Notes under the pieces: model-generated
Seen by the model: the letters and a program-made list of their open reading frames with translations, nothing else
Told to the model about the DNA's origin: nothing
Database searches by the model: none
Program-made: the position numbers and the translations under genes
DNA from: Lysinibacillus capsici
GTDB lineage: Bacteria > Bacillota > Bacilli > Bacillales_A > Planococcaceae
Direction: 5' to 3'
DNA: 64,000 nt
Assembly (NCBI RefSeq): GCF_003367505.1
Contig: NZ_PXXX01000011.1
Location: 62,001 to 126,000 of the forward strand
Shown here: one piece after another, positions 53,320 to 62,297 of the stretch
How positions within the stretch are numbered: position 1 is the first letter of the stretch
Layout of the letters: every line of letters begins with the position of its first letter

Positions 53320-54642
53320 ATGATGAAGCTTTGGGGCGGTCGCTTTAGAAAAGAAGAAAACAAATTAATGGAAGATTTCAATAGTTCATTAAAGGTGGAT
53401 CAAAGACTTTACAAAGAAGATATTAAAGGCAGTATTGCCCATGTCCATATGCTAGTACAATGCAATTTATTGACTGAGAGGGAAGGACAAGATATTGAGA
53501 ATGCACTTCTTTCCATTTTAGAGGATATTGATAATGGCACATTACAAATTGAAGGAAATTATGAAGATATTCATAGTTTCGTAGAGTCGAATTTGACTCA
53601 ACGGATCGGTGACACAGGGAAAAAACTTCATACAGCGAGAAGTCGTAATGACCAAGTAGCAACAGATATTAGACTTTATGCAAAAAACAAGGCGTTTGAG
53701 GTGATTGCCTCAATTGAAGCGTTACAACAGAGCTTAGAACAAAAAGCAAAAGACAATAACGTTATGATGCCAGGATACACACATCTTCAACGTGCGCAGG
53801 TTGTAACGTTTCAACATCATTTGATGGCTTATTATCATATGTTAAACCGCGATAAAAAAAGAATTGTGAAAGCGATAGAAATTATGAACGAAAGCCCGCT
53901 TGGATGTGGAGCATTAGCAGGAACTACTCATGCGATTAACCGTGAGATGACAGCTAATGAGCTAGGCTTCTCTAAGCCTGTAGATAATTTCTTAGATGGC
54001 GTAAGTGATCGCGACTATTTATTAGAGCTAATGTCAGATTTTTCAATCATTATGATGCATTTAAGTAGATTAAGTGAAGAGCTCATTTTGTGGAGTAGTC
54101 AAGAGTTTAGATTTATTACGATTGATGATGCCTATTCTACTGGCAGCAGTATTATGCCACAGAAGAAAAACCCTGATGCCGCTGAGCTGATACGAGGCAA
54201 AACAGGACGTGTATATGGTTCACTGACTTCACTCTTAACAACAATGAAGGGCTTACCACTTGCTTACAATAAAGATATGCAAGAAGATAAGGAGCCATTT
54301 TTCGATGCATTGGACACCGTATTATCTTGTCTACAAATTATGTCAAAAATGATTGCTACGATGAAGGTGAACAGTGAAAACATGAAAAAAGCAGTCAAAG
54401 GAGGTTTTCTGAATGCAACAGAGGTCGCTGATTATTTAGTGAGCAAAGGCGTTGCGTTCAGAGATGCACACAGCATCGTGGGTTCTATCGTTATTTATTG
54501 TGAAGATCATGACAAAGCCATTGAAGATTTAACAATGGATGAATTGAAAGAATTAAGTTCGTTCATCGATGACGATATCTATGACTATATTGACTATCAA
54601 AATATTTTAAATAAGGGGATTAAAGTAGGTTTATTATTATAA
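53320..54642 (+). CDS. argH: Argininosuccinate lyase
   Basis: 440 residues, slightly shorter than typical ArgH at the C-terminus. It cleaves argininosuccinate to arginine and fumarate. Fumarase/ASL superfamily motifs: TARSRNDQVATD, GYTHLQRAQVV, the signature GSSIMPQKKNPD and YNKDMQEDKEP. AAGGAG precedes the two adjacent ATGs. It lies apart from any argG or other arginine-synthesis gene and forms a pair with an APC permease, so it may be an accessory copy. Its stop codon overlaps the remnant of an ABC ATPase gene. Confidence 0.92.
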   Translation: MMKLWGGRFRKEENKLMEDFNSSLKVDQRLYKEDIKGSIAHVHMLVQCNLLTEREGQDIENALLSILEDIDNGTLQIEGNYEDIHSFVESNLTQRIGDTGKKLHTARSRNDQVATDIRLYAKNKAFEVIASIEALQQSLEQKAKDNNVMMPGYTHLQRAQVVTFQHHLMAYYHMLNRDKKRIVKAIEIMNESPLGCGALAGTTHAINREMTANELGFSKPVDNFLDGVSDRDYLLELMSDFSIIMMHLSRLSEELILWSSQEFRFITIDDAYSTGSSIMPQKKNPDAAELIRGKTGRVYGSLTSLLTTMKGLPLAYNKDMQEDKEPFFDALDTVLSCLQIMSKMIATMKVNSENMKKAVKGGFLNATEVADYLVSKGVAFRDAHSIVGSIVIYCEDHDKAIEDLTMDELKELSSFIDDDIYDYIDYQNILNKGIKVGLLL

Positions 54643-54777
54643 TGAAGCAGGGAAAACGACTTTGTTGAAATGCATGACGGGCTTCTAGGGTGGAAAAAAG
54701 GCAAGGCATTCATTGAGGATGTGCCACTTAAGCAACGGAAACGAATCGGTTATGTCCCACAAGATCATAAAAGGTAG
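54641..54777 (+). pseudogene. Remnant of an ABC transporter ATPase
   Basis: In one frame AAT-GAA-GCA onward reads NEAGKTTLLKCMTGF and then a stop. A second frame reads KAFIEDVPLKQRKRIGYVPQ and DHKR, then stops. These are the Walker A and Q-loop parts of an ABC ATPase, with the 5' end missing, a frame change and no signature motif. It begins exactly where argH ends, which suggests the argH module was inserted into an ABC transporter gene. Confidence 0.75.
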
Positions 54778-54786
54778 CAGAAATTG

Positions 54787-54832
54787 AAGACAAACACATT
54801 GTTCAATTATAAAAATGTGTTTGTCTTTTTAT
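54787..54832 (+). terminator. Terminator downstream of the ABC remnant
   Basis: 14-bp perfect stem (54787-54800 with 54814-54827) and T-run. Likely ends the permease-argH transcript. Confidence 0.9.
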
Positions 54833-54897
54833 CTATTTTTCTATTTTTAAATTAAAATTCAAAAAATCTACAGTCTGAGGTTGAGAAATTAAATTGT

Positions 54898-55755
54898 TCA
54901 CACCATATCTTCTACATTTAAATATTTTGTTTCACAGTAATAGCCTTTGCCGCCAACATAAACTTTTTCTATTTCATTCTTGCTATTGGTTGCTAATTTC
55001 ACTAATATTTCGGAAGGAGAGTGTAAAGAATAACCTTGTTCAAATACATAGACTTCTTTTTGCAAGTGGTGCTGTTCATAAAGGTAGCAAGCTAATGCAC
55101 CGTTAGAAGTTCCAGTCGCTGCTTCTTCATTGATGTCGTATAGTGGAGCAAAATTTCTACATATTATTCGATTGTCATTAAACGTATACAGATGCGTCCC
55201 GACAACATGATAATACTCGCTGATTTCTTTTATTTTTTCAAAATTAGGTTGCAGTGCATGTAATTGTGTTTCGCTTGTTATCGGAATTAAAATATCTTTT
55301 AAGCCCGTGGAAACAATTTGAATTGGGTATTTATTATCTATATCTTTAATGTCAAAACAGTCGATAAAGTCGTTTGGAGAAATAATATTATAGAATATCG
55401 GTTTGTTTTGTTCCATGAAAATGATGTCATCTTTTATGGTAATAGTAAGAACACCGCTGTTTGTTTCAATCGTATAGCGATCCTTGAAAAGTTTATTTAA
55501 ATGCATCAGTATCGTGAAAGCGCCAATTGTGGCATGTCCACATAAATCTACTTCTTCCTTAGGTGTAAAATACTCAAATTTATAATCAGCCATTTCCGAT
55601 GCTGATATAAATGCGGTTTCCGCATAGCCCAATTCTTTGGCTATTGCCATTTTTTGAGTAGTGGTCAATGTATCCTCATTAAATACCACTCCTGCTTTAT
55701 TCCCGCCTTGATGATCCTTGCTAAATGCACTTGCAACATAAACGGATATTTTCAT
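54898..55755 (-). CDS. PhzF-family epimerase/isomerase
   Basis: 285 residues from the ATG at 55755 after GAAGGAAG. Diaminopimelate-epimerase-like double fold: AYVASAF-type opening (SVYVASAFSKDHQGGNKAGV), catalytic Glu in YAETAFIS, CGHATIGA in the first half and EEAATGTSNGAL in the second. PhzF relatives isomerise small carboxylates; the true substrate is unknown. Single gene, with no phenazine genes around. Confidence 0.9.
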   Translation of the reverse strand: MKISVYVASAFSKDHQGGNKAGVVFNEDTLTTTQKMAIAKELGYAETAFISASEMADYKFEYFTPKEEVDLCGHATIGAFTILMHLNKLFKDRYTIETNSGVLTITIKDDIIFMEQNKPIFYNIISPNDFIDCFDIKDIDNKYPIQIVSTGLKDILIPITSETQLHALQPNFEKIKEISEYYHVVGTHLYTFNDNRIICRNFAPLYDINEEAATGTSNGALACYLYEQHHLQKEVYVFEQGYSLHSPSEILVKLATNSKNEIEKVYVGGKGYYCETKYLNVEDMV

Positions 55756-55921
55756 AAAACATCTTCCTTCCTCATTTATAGTGAATTGTAGCATAAAAAG
55801 AACTACTTAAAAATGTTGTTGGATAAATCTGCTATAAAGCAAGAGACAAACTATTTTAGCAACTTAAATCTCCAAAAGTAGATTGTCTACTGTCTGAAAA
55901 ACGGTTTAAAGACGCCTTACT

Positions 55922-57130
55922 TCATCTACTAGGAAGAACGCGAATAGTAGCTGATTCCGTCTTTGTTTTAACCTTTAACGTCAGCCCCATAATAACGATG
56001 ATTATAAATAATAAGGTGAAAAGGGCAACGTCAAATGTATTCGTCATATCCTTGATGACACCAACAAGCATTGGAATGATGCCGCTAATGATATAGCCAC
56101 CGAATTGAATCATCGCTGTCCATTCACTTGCCTCTTTTGGTGTAGTCGTAGCATCTAAAGGTAAAATCATTGCTAATGGGAACAAACCACCAGCACCGAT
56201 CCCAGTTAACGTCGCACAGAAAATAGGCGAGATGCCGCCCATAATTAACATCAAAATTCCAATAAAGGAGCTTGAAGCACAAAGTAGCATCCAAGGCTTT
56301 CTCTTGAAACTATTATTTATTAAGATTGGGATGATAAAGCTACAAATCATTTGCATGACAGAAAAAATAGTGACCGTTGTTGCGGCGTAAGCGTCACTAT
56401 ATCCCATATCCTGTACTTTTGGAGCGAGCCATGTCGCGAGGGAATAATAAACGCCAGATTGTAAACCGAACATGACCATAAGGAGCCAAACATATCGGTT
56501 TCCCCAAGGTAGTCGACTTTTTTGACCTGTAGATTTCTCTAATGACTCTTGAGAATGCTTGGATTTTTTGATAATTGGAATCCAAACAATAATACCCATA
56601 AAAGCAAATACCGACCATATTGCTAAAGCTGCGTTCCATGATTGATGAAAAGCATGCATAGCAGGCACAACTAAACCAGCACTTAATGACGCTCCAATTC
56701 CCATACCCGCAGAATATACACCGATCATCGTAGAAGAATATTTAGGAAATTCCTTTTTGATATAGCCTGAAATCAGTGGACCTGTAATAGCAATACCTAT
56801 CCCACTAAGAATAGCTGTTACTAATAAAAATAAAGGAAAAGTTGCCACTAACCGTAAAGCTGTTGATACACCAATTAATAAAACGGATAGCCCAATCGTC
56901 CATTCGATACCCCATCGTTCACTTAGCTTGCCAGCCAAAGGTGCAAAAATCCCCATACAAAATACGGGAAGTGCTGTTAATAAACTTACAACAACACTTG
57001 TCATCTGCAAATCCATTTGAATATTTTTCAATACCGGCGAGATAGATGTGATCGAAGCTCGTAAATTCATAGATAGTATAAACAAAGAAAAAACGCTCCA
57101 AATAATCGGAAAGTTTTTTGATTTCGCCAT
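55922..57130 (-). CDS. MFS transporter, CynX/NimT family
   Basis: 402 residues from the ATG at 57130, 9 bases after AGAGGTG; a GTG and ATG further upstream are less likely. About 12 helices, with SMNLRASITSISPVLKNIQ, ALPVFCMGIFAPLAGKL and GLFPLAMILPLDATTT as family markers shared with the permease at 14107. It is transcribed divergently from an XRE-cupin regulator, with the common regulatory region containing short repeats. The regulator probably controls it. Substrate unknown. Confidence 0.87.
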   Translation of the reverse strand: MAKSKNFPIIWSVFSLFILSMNLRASITSISPVLKNIQMDLQMTSVVVSLLTALPVFCMGIFAPLAGKLSERWGIEWTIGLSVLLIGVSTALRLVATFPLFLLVTAILSGIGIAITGPLISGYIKKEFPKYSSTMIGVYSAGMGIGASLSAGLVVPAMHAFHQSWNAALAIWSVFAFMGIIVWIPIIKKSKHSQESLEKSTGQKSRLPWGNRYVWLLMVMFGLQSGVYYSLATWLAPKVQDMGYSDAYAATTVTIFSVMQMICSFIIPILINNSFKRKPWMLLCASSSFIGILMLIMGGISPIFCATLTGIGAGGLFPLAMILPLDATTTPKEASEWTAMIQFGGYIISGIIPMLVGVIKDMTNTFDVALFTLLFIIIVIMGLTLKVKTKTESATIRVLPSR

Positions 57131-57163
57131 CACTGAAAACACCTCTTTTAGTTATTATTTGAT

Positions 57164-57241
57164 ATACTATAGTTAACTTTTAAATTAAAAAAATAAACTA
57201 TAATTAATCGACTTGTATACTATAATATACTATTTATACAA
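57164..57241. promoter_or_regulatory. Divergent control region of permease and XRE-cupin genes
   Basis: ATACTAT occurs at 57164-57170, 57217-57223 and 57227-57233, the last two one helical turn apart. TTGTATA (57213-57219) and TATACAA (57235-57241) form an inverted repeat enclosing them. Very AT-rich with several possible -10 boxes. Confidence 0.5.
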
Positions 57242-57264
57242 AGTCAATGGGAGGGGTGCGCAGA

Positions 57265-57819
57265 ATGCAGGAGGAAAATATCGACTTATCTGGACAAGTT
57301 GGAGGAAATTTACGGGAAATTAGAAAAAGCAAAAGGATGAGTTTAGAGGAGCTGGCGAATGTCAGCAATGTTAGTAAATTGACGTTAGGGAAAATTGAAC
57401 GAGGGGAAACGAATCCGACTGTCAATATTCTTTGGAAAATTTGTAGAGGGCTTAATATTCCGCTTGTCGCTTTACTATCTTTTGAAGAAAATATAGAGGT
57501 TCATCGTTTTGGCTCAGACTACCAATTCGCAGGTCATAATAACGACTGGTTTGTCGATCCATTATTCAAAGCAAATGGAACTGAGTGGTTTAGAGGTCGT
57601 CTTGAACCGAATAGTGAATACAGCGAGTGTCACCTAGCAGGCTCCGAGGAAATTGTGCTTGTATTAAATGGGCAATTGGAGCTAAAGGTCGGAGAGAAAA
57701 CCCATCAGCTAAACCAATGGGATGTCATTAAATTCAAGGGTGAAGAACTTCACACGTATATCAATCACTCGGATGAAAAAGTACATTTAATGCTGTCATT
57801 AACATATACAACCCCATGA
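57265..57819 (+). CDS. XRE-cupin transcriptional regulator
   Basis: 184 residues from the ATG at 57265, 8 bases after GGGAGGGG. The N-terminal helix-turn-helix (about 10-65) is VGGNLREIRKSKRMSLEELA and SKLTLGKIERGETNPTVNIL. The C-terminal cupin (about 110-184) has SECHLAGSEEIVLVLNGQLEL and WDVIKFKGEELHTYIN. XRE-cupin proteins sense small ligands and usually repress a neighbouring transporter or catabolic gene. Here the divergent CynX-like permease is the obvious target. Confidence 0.9.
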   Translation: MQEENIDLSGQVGGNLREIRKSKRMSLEELANVSNVSKLTLGKIERGETNPTVNILWKICRGLNIPLVALLSFEENIEVHRFGSDYQFAGHNNDWFVDPLFKANGTEWFRGRLEPNSEYSECHLAGSEEIVLVLNGQLELKVGEKTHQLNQWDVIKFKGEELHTYINHSDEKVHLMLSLTYTTP

Positions 57820-58205
57820 TTGTTCAACAATAATCAAGCAGAAGTTGATCCTATTTTGGGGAGGAAAAAATAATTCTGATTATCGATTTCATCATTGTTT
57901 ATTATTTTCATGAATATCAATAAAAGCTTGTAAAGGATGTGCTACACGCCAATCATTTAAACGAGGAAATCGTTAAAATTGGCGTTATAAAAATAAACAT
58001 TGATAAAGGCAATCCTATATTTATCCCATTCAACCAATCTCACAATGATTACTTGATATCACAATGAATGAAAGCGTGGACTCTTACTTTGATGGTGAAA
58101 ATTTCAAAGAATTGTTGTTTATCCTCATTGTCTTTTGACTATATATCATGCGTTTCCATACAAAAATCGTCCTTACTAAGTTAAGTAAGGACGATTTTTT
58201 TCTAT
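57820..58205. other. 386-bp region without an intact gene
   Basis: An open stretch in one plus frame (57925-58068) reads like protein (EEIVKIGVIKINIDKGNPIF, then IPFNQSHNDYL) but has no start or ribosome site. I class it as a possible gene remnant. The region ends in a bidirectional terminator. Confidence 0.4.
58162..58201. terminator. Bidirectional terminator of the qox operon
   Basis: 16-bp stem (58162-58177 with 58184-58199), 6-nt loop, A-run and T-run. Confidence 0.93.
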
Positions 58206-58490
58206 TTAGATATAACCCCAAATCATACATAATAATGTTCCGAAAATGGTCACGAGCGCAATAATTAAGCCATAATAAATATTGGTATAGATGGCTGGTT
58301 TATCATTTGTTTCACCAGCATGCATAAAGACAACTAACTGCAAGCCTGCCTGAATAAATGCTGTGACTAATAAAATAGTCATGGTAATTGGAAAAGATAG
58401 ATTGAAAAAATATACACATGCCGCAATGATCGTAAGGATTATGGACACACCAAACCCCATGACTTGTTTCATCGGGAATAAATCACTCAT
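58206..58490 (-). CDS. qoxD: Cytochrome aa3/bo-type quinol oxidase subunit IV
   Basis: 94 residues with three membrane helices (FGVSIILTIIAACVYFF, TMTILLVTAFIQAGLQLVVF, GLIIALVTIFGTLLCMI). The second helix has the family motif QxxLQLxVFMHA. Accessory subunit of the proton-pumping quinol oxidase. Last gene of qoxABCD, one base after the qoxC stop. Confidence 0.92.
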   Translation of the reverse strand: MSDLFPMKQVMGFGVSIILTIIAACVYFFNLSFPITMTILLVTAFIQAGLQLVVFMHAGETNDKPAIYTNIYYGLIIALVTIFGTLLCMIWGYI

Positions 58491-58491
58491 G

Positions 58492-59088
58492 TTACACCAT
58501 TCCTTTCAAGTAAATGAAGCTGAAAATAAAAATCCAGACCACATCTAAAAAGTGCCAGTATAAAGAGAAGATAAACGATTTATTGGCTGTTTCTGGTGTT
58601 AAACCACGTTGGATGAGCTGATAGACGATGAACATTCCCCAAAATACCCCAAAGGTAACGTGTGCACCATGTGTTCCTAATGTTGTTAAAAGGGCAGCCG
58701 TAAAGGCACTCGTCTGTAAGCTCGCACCAACATGAATATAGTGCATAAACTCGTAAACTTCAAAACCAATAAATACGACACCGAGTACTAATGTCAAAAC
58801 ATAAAACCATATCATTGCTTTCGTATAGCCCTTACGCATAGCATGTATACCTAAGCCAATGGTAAAGCTACTTGTTAAAAGAATAAACGTTTCAAATAAA
58901 ACAGGTGTAATTTCAAAAATCTCCGCTCCTGTTGGACCATTCCCAGTACGGTCTACTAAAACAAAATAACCTGCGAATAATGTGCCGAAAAGCATAATTT
59001 CAGCACCAATAAACACCCAGAAGCCTAATATATTCAATTGATTTTGCTGAGTACTATATTCTAAAGGAAGTGATTGATCGATTTTCAT
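58492..59088 (-). CDS. qoxC: Quinol oxidase subunit III
   Basis: 198 residues, five membrane helices, heme-copper oxidase subunit III. It starts MKIDQSLPLEYSTQQNQLNI and contains LGTHGAHVTFGVFWG and SLYWHFLDVVWIFIFSFIYL, both typical. The ATG overlaps the qoxB stop by 4 bp, indicating coupled translation. Confidence 0.93.
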   Translation of the reverse strand: MKIDQSLPLEYSTQQNQLNILGFWVFIGAEIMLFGTLFAGYFVLVDRTGNGPTGAEIFEITPVLFETFILLTSSFTIGLGIHAMRKGYTKAMIWFYVLTLVLGVVFIGFEVYEFMHYIHVGASLQTSAFTAALLTTLGTHGAHVTFGVFWGMFIVYQLIQRGLTPETANKSFIFSLYWHFLDVVWIFIFSFIYLKGMV

Positions 59089-61034
59089 AATTGACTACCT
59101 CGCAATTTCGATTCCGTTGCTTTCACTTTTTCGACAGGTACATAGTGTCCTGGATCTTTTTCCAATGAACGGTGAGCCATGCAGATAAAAATACCAATGG
59201 TTGTGAGAATTGTTGGTATCCACATACCAAAAACAAAGGAGAAGCCCCATGCAAAGAAAATACAGCCTAATATAAAAGGTACACCGCTATTATTCGGCAT
59301 ATGAATCTTTTCATATGGCTCTGGGAACAGTTCATGCTGATGATATTTTGCATCCCATAACGCTTCTGTTGAAATTACGTGTGGAACCTTGGCAAAATTA
59401 TAATAAGGCACAGGGCTTGGTGTAGCCCACTCTAATGTGCGAGCGTCCCATGGATCCGACCCAACATTCCTTGGTGAATAACGAATACTGTAAATAACAT
59501 TGTAAACAATTAAGATAAAACCAATTGTTAAGCCAATTGCACCGATAAATGAAATCATATTCCACAGCCCAAAACCAGTAGAGGCAGAATAAGTGTACAT
59601 ACGGCGTGCTTGTCCATCTAAGCCAGAGACAAACATTGGCATAAAGGCTAGCAGCGTACTGACGGCAATAATCCAAGCCGTCCACTTGCCGATTTTTTCA
59701 TTCAACATAAAGCCAAACATTTTTGGCCAATAGTAATGTAAGCCAGCTAGCATAGCAAAGACAACACCAGGAATAATCACCATATGGAAGTGGGCAACCA
59801 AGAACATTGTGTTATGGTATTGATAGTCAGCGGCTGACATGCCAAGCATTACACCCGTTACGCCACCTATTGTAAAGGTAGGAATAAATAACATGGAGTA
59901 AAGCATTGGCGTTGTAAAAACAATTTTTCCTTTCCAAAGGGTGAATAACCAGTTAAAAATTTTAACCCCAGTTGGGACGGCAATGGCCATCGTTGTAATC
60001 GAGAAAATACTATTTGTTAAAGCACCTTGTCCCATCGTAAAGAAATGATGTGTCCATACTAAAAACGAAAGGAAGGAAATGATTACCATGGAGCCGACCA
60101 TTGATTTATAGCCATAGAGATTGCGTCCTGAAAAAGTAGAAATAATCTCACTGTAGATCCCAAACGCAGGTAAAATCAGGATATAAACCTCAGGATGCCC
60201 CCAGACCCAGAAAAAGTTTGCCCACAGCATATCCATACCACCATCGGATGTTGTGAAAAAATTAGTAGCAAATAGACGGTCAAAAGTTCCCATCGTTAAA
60301 GCTACCGTTAAAACTGGAAAAGCAAAAACGATAATCACGTTTGCTACTAATGAAGACCACGTAAACATCGGCATTTTCATAAGTGTCATGCCTGGTGCTC
60401 TCATTTTAAGTATCGTCACAATCATATTAATACCAGTAATTAATGTGCCAAGACCTGAAATCTGTAAGGCAAATAAATAATAGTTTGTTCCTACAGATTG
60501 GCTAAATTCATTATTTGCTAGAGGGAAATAATTCGTCCAGCCAGCATCAGGGGAGCCACCTATAACAAAGGATATATTTAGTAGCATGGCCCCCATGAAA
60601 AATAGCCAAAAGCTTAATGCATTCAATCGCGGGAAAGCAACGTCTCTTGCACCGATTTGTAAGGGCACAATATAATTCATAAAGGCCATAATAAAAGGCA
60701 TGGCCATAAAAATAATCATGACTGTTCCATGTGTTGTGAAGATTTCATTATAATGCTGCGCATCAAGTAATGTATTGTCAGGTACAGCCATTTGGGCGCG
60801 CATCATAATCGCATCTGCTCCACCACGGAAAAGCATCAGAAGGGCAGAAATTAGATACATAATACCAATACGTTTATGATCAACCGTTGTTAACCATTCA
60901 CGCCAAAGGTAGCCCCATTTTTTAAAGTAGGTTAAGCCAACTATAATTGCTATCACCGTCAGTCCAATCGCAACCATCGATGCATAGATAGCTGGACTTG
61001 GATGGGGTATAGCAAATCGTTCGAAGTACTCCAT
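59085..61034 (-). CDS. qoxB: Quinol oxidase subunit I (catalytic)
   Basis: 649 residues, heme-copper oxidase subunit I with about 15 helices. Low-spin haem His is in FTTHGTVM, the Cu-B His-Tyr pair in WGHPEVYILILPAFGIYSE, the Cu-B His-His in TTHH-type WTHHFFTMG, and haem ligands in HFHMVIIPG. It reduces oxygen to water at the expense of menaquinol and pumps protons. 20 bp after qoxA. Confidence 0.96.
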   Translation of the reverse strand: MEYFERFAIPHPSPAIYASMVAIGLTVIAIIVGLTYFKKWGYLWREWLTTVDHKRIGIMYLISALLMLFRGGADAIMMRAQMAVPDNTLLDAQHYNEIFTTHGTVMIIFMAMPFIMAFMNYIVPLQIGARDVAFPRLNALSFWLFFMGAMLLNISFVIGGSPDAGWTNYFPLANNEFSQSVGTNYYLFALQISGLGTLITGINMIVTILKMRAPGMTLMKMPMFTWSSLVANVIIVFAFPVLTVALTMGTFDRLFATNFFTTSDGGMDMLWANFFWVWGHPEVYILILPAFGIYSEIISTFSGRNLYGYKSMVGSMVIISFLSFLVWTHHFFTMGQGALTNSIFSITTMAIAVPTGVKIFNWLFTLWKGKIVFTTPMLYSMLFIPTFTIGGVTGVMLGMSAADYQYHNTMFLVAHFHMVIIPGVVFAMLAGLHYYWPKMFGFMLNEKIGKWTAWIIAVSTLLAFMPMFVSGLDGQARRMYTYSASTGFGLWNMISFIGAIGLTIGFILIVYNVIYSIRYSPRNVGSDPWDARTLEWATPSPVPYYNFAKVPHVISTEALWDAKYHQHELFPEPYEKIHMPNNSGVPFILGCIFFAWGFSFVFGMWIPTILTTIGIFICMAHRSLEKDPGHYVPVEKVKATESKLRGSQL

Positions 61035-61054
61035 ATGACTATGTCTCCTTTTAA

Positions 61055-61945
61055 TTAATGATCGTTTTGTTGAGAAGCATGATCTTTAATGTGTGATGTA
61101 CCATGCTGATGTCCACCATTCTCACCCTCAGGGGCTGGCAGGAATGTTAAATGTGTACCAGTGTAGGTTGATTGGCCAACGTGTCCTGGTTCTAGCAACG
61201 TATTAAATTTTTCTTCTGTTAATGGTTCAGCTGTTGCTTTTACTTCCTTCACCCAATCATCAAACTCATCCTGAGTCACTGCTGTTACGTTAAACGTATT
61301 TTCAGCGAACCCTTTACCATTAAAGTTTGCATTTCTCCCCATATACTCCCCAGGTAGATCCGCAGCCAGATGCAATGTATTCACCATATCGGCCATTGCA
61401 TATTTTTGACCACCCAGTTGAGGAATCCAGAAACTTGTAATTGGTCCGTAAGAATAAAGTTTAAATTCGATAGGACGCTCTGCAGGAATATACAAATAAT
61501 TCACCGTTTCAATATCTTCCTCTGGATAGCTAAAATGCCATTTCCAGTTCGATGTTGAAGCATAAATGATTAACGGCTCTTCCTGTTTGTATTTCTCTGG
61601 TGTAGATTCCACCTTATAGTTACTTTCAACAGAAATAAAGGATAGGTACGCTACAATTAAAACGGGTATACCTACACAAATGATTTCCACCTTTGTACTC
61701 CCTTTAATGTGGGGAGGCTTATAGTCAGGGCTTTGCTTAGATGCACGAAATTTCACTAACATATAAGCTAACAACACAAAAACAATGAGTACGATAAAGG
61801 ACATAATCCCTATCGAAAGCATAATATCTTTGGCTTGCACTTGAGCTTGAGGTCCTTTTGGATCTAATACTAACAATGGGTCACAGCCTGTTAGCATAGT
61901 GACAATAGTGGAAAGACCAATTAATCTGAGCCAACTTTTTTTCAT
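61055..61945 (-). CDS. qoxA: Quinol oxidase subunit II (lipoprotein)
   Basis: 296 residues from the ATG at 61945, 7 bases after AAAGGGG. Signal peptide with lipobox MLTGC, two membrane helices (about 45-65 and 90-110), then an extracellular cupredoxin-like domain. The Cu-A ligand motif is absent (WIPQLGGQKYAMADMVN), which marks a quinol and not a cytochrome c oxidase. The C-terminus is His-rich (GGHQHGTSHIKDHASQQNDH). First gene of qoxABCD. Confidence 0.95.
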   Translation of the reverse strand: MKKSWLRLIGLSTIVTMLTGCDPLLVLDPKGPQAQVQAKDIMLSIGIMSFIVLIVFVLLAYMLVKFRASKQSPDYKPPHIKGSTKVEIICVGIPVLIVAYLSFISVESNYKVESTPEKYKQEEPLIIYASTSNWKWHFSYPEEDIETVNYLYIPAERPIEFKLYSYGPITSFWIPQLGGQKYAMADMVNTLHLAADLPGEYMGRNANFNGKGFAENTFNVTAVTQDEFDDWVKEVKATAEPLTEEKFNTLLEPGHVGQSTYTGTHLTFLPAPEGENGGHQHGTSHIKDHASQQNDH

Positions 61946-62026
61946 AAACAAACCCCTTTAACTGTTTCATTGAAGTGCTATAGGCTACTACGGGTTTGTA
62001 TGGAATTCGATTCACAATTGATTTTT

Positions 62027-62055
62027 ATAATAGGGGGACTTCTTTTGAAAGACAA
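62027..62055 (-). promoter_or_regulatory. Promoter of the qox operon
   Basis: On the minus strand TTGTCT (62055-62050) and TATTAT (62032-62027) are 17 bp apart, with the start near 62020 and a leader of about 75 nt. Confidence 0.6.
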
Positions 62056-62177
62056 GGCGTTTTCCAAGATAACACAGAATGTTCTCAAACGAGAAAAATA
62101 ATTTCAGTATAATTTTATAGAGGGAAATGCGCATCAAATAAGGGCTTTTATCAAAAAAAATGGATTGAAATTGAAAG

Positions 62178-62236
62178 TGGATGGTGAAATTAATAAGGAA
62201 ATGGATGGTTAGTTTCAAATATTGTTATAGTATGAT
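62178..62236 (+). promoter_or_regulatory. MocR-gene promoter with TGGATGGT direct repeats
   Basis: TGGATGGT at 62178-62185 and 62202-62209, 24 bp start to start. The second abuts TTAGTT (-35, 62209-62214); TATGAT (-10, 62231-62236) follows after 16 bp. MocR/GabR/PdxR regulators typically bind direct repeats, so autoregulation is likely. Confidence 0.6.
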
Positions 62237-62297
62237 TGTCTTTTTAGCTTATTTACTAGAGCTAAGAAAGGATAAGGCATAACTGAGGTGAGTAAAC

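Larger units (their letters stand above)
61946..62297. other. Divergent regulatory region between qoxA and the MocR gene
   Basis: Holds the qox promoter (62027-62055, minus), the TGGATGGT direct repeats (62178 and 62202) and the MocR promoter (62209-62236). No small gene is supported. Confidence 0.6.
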
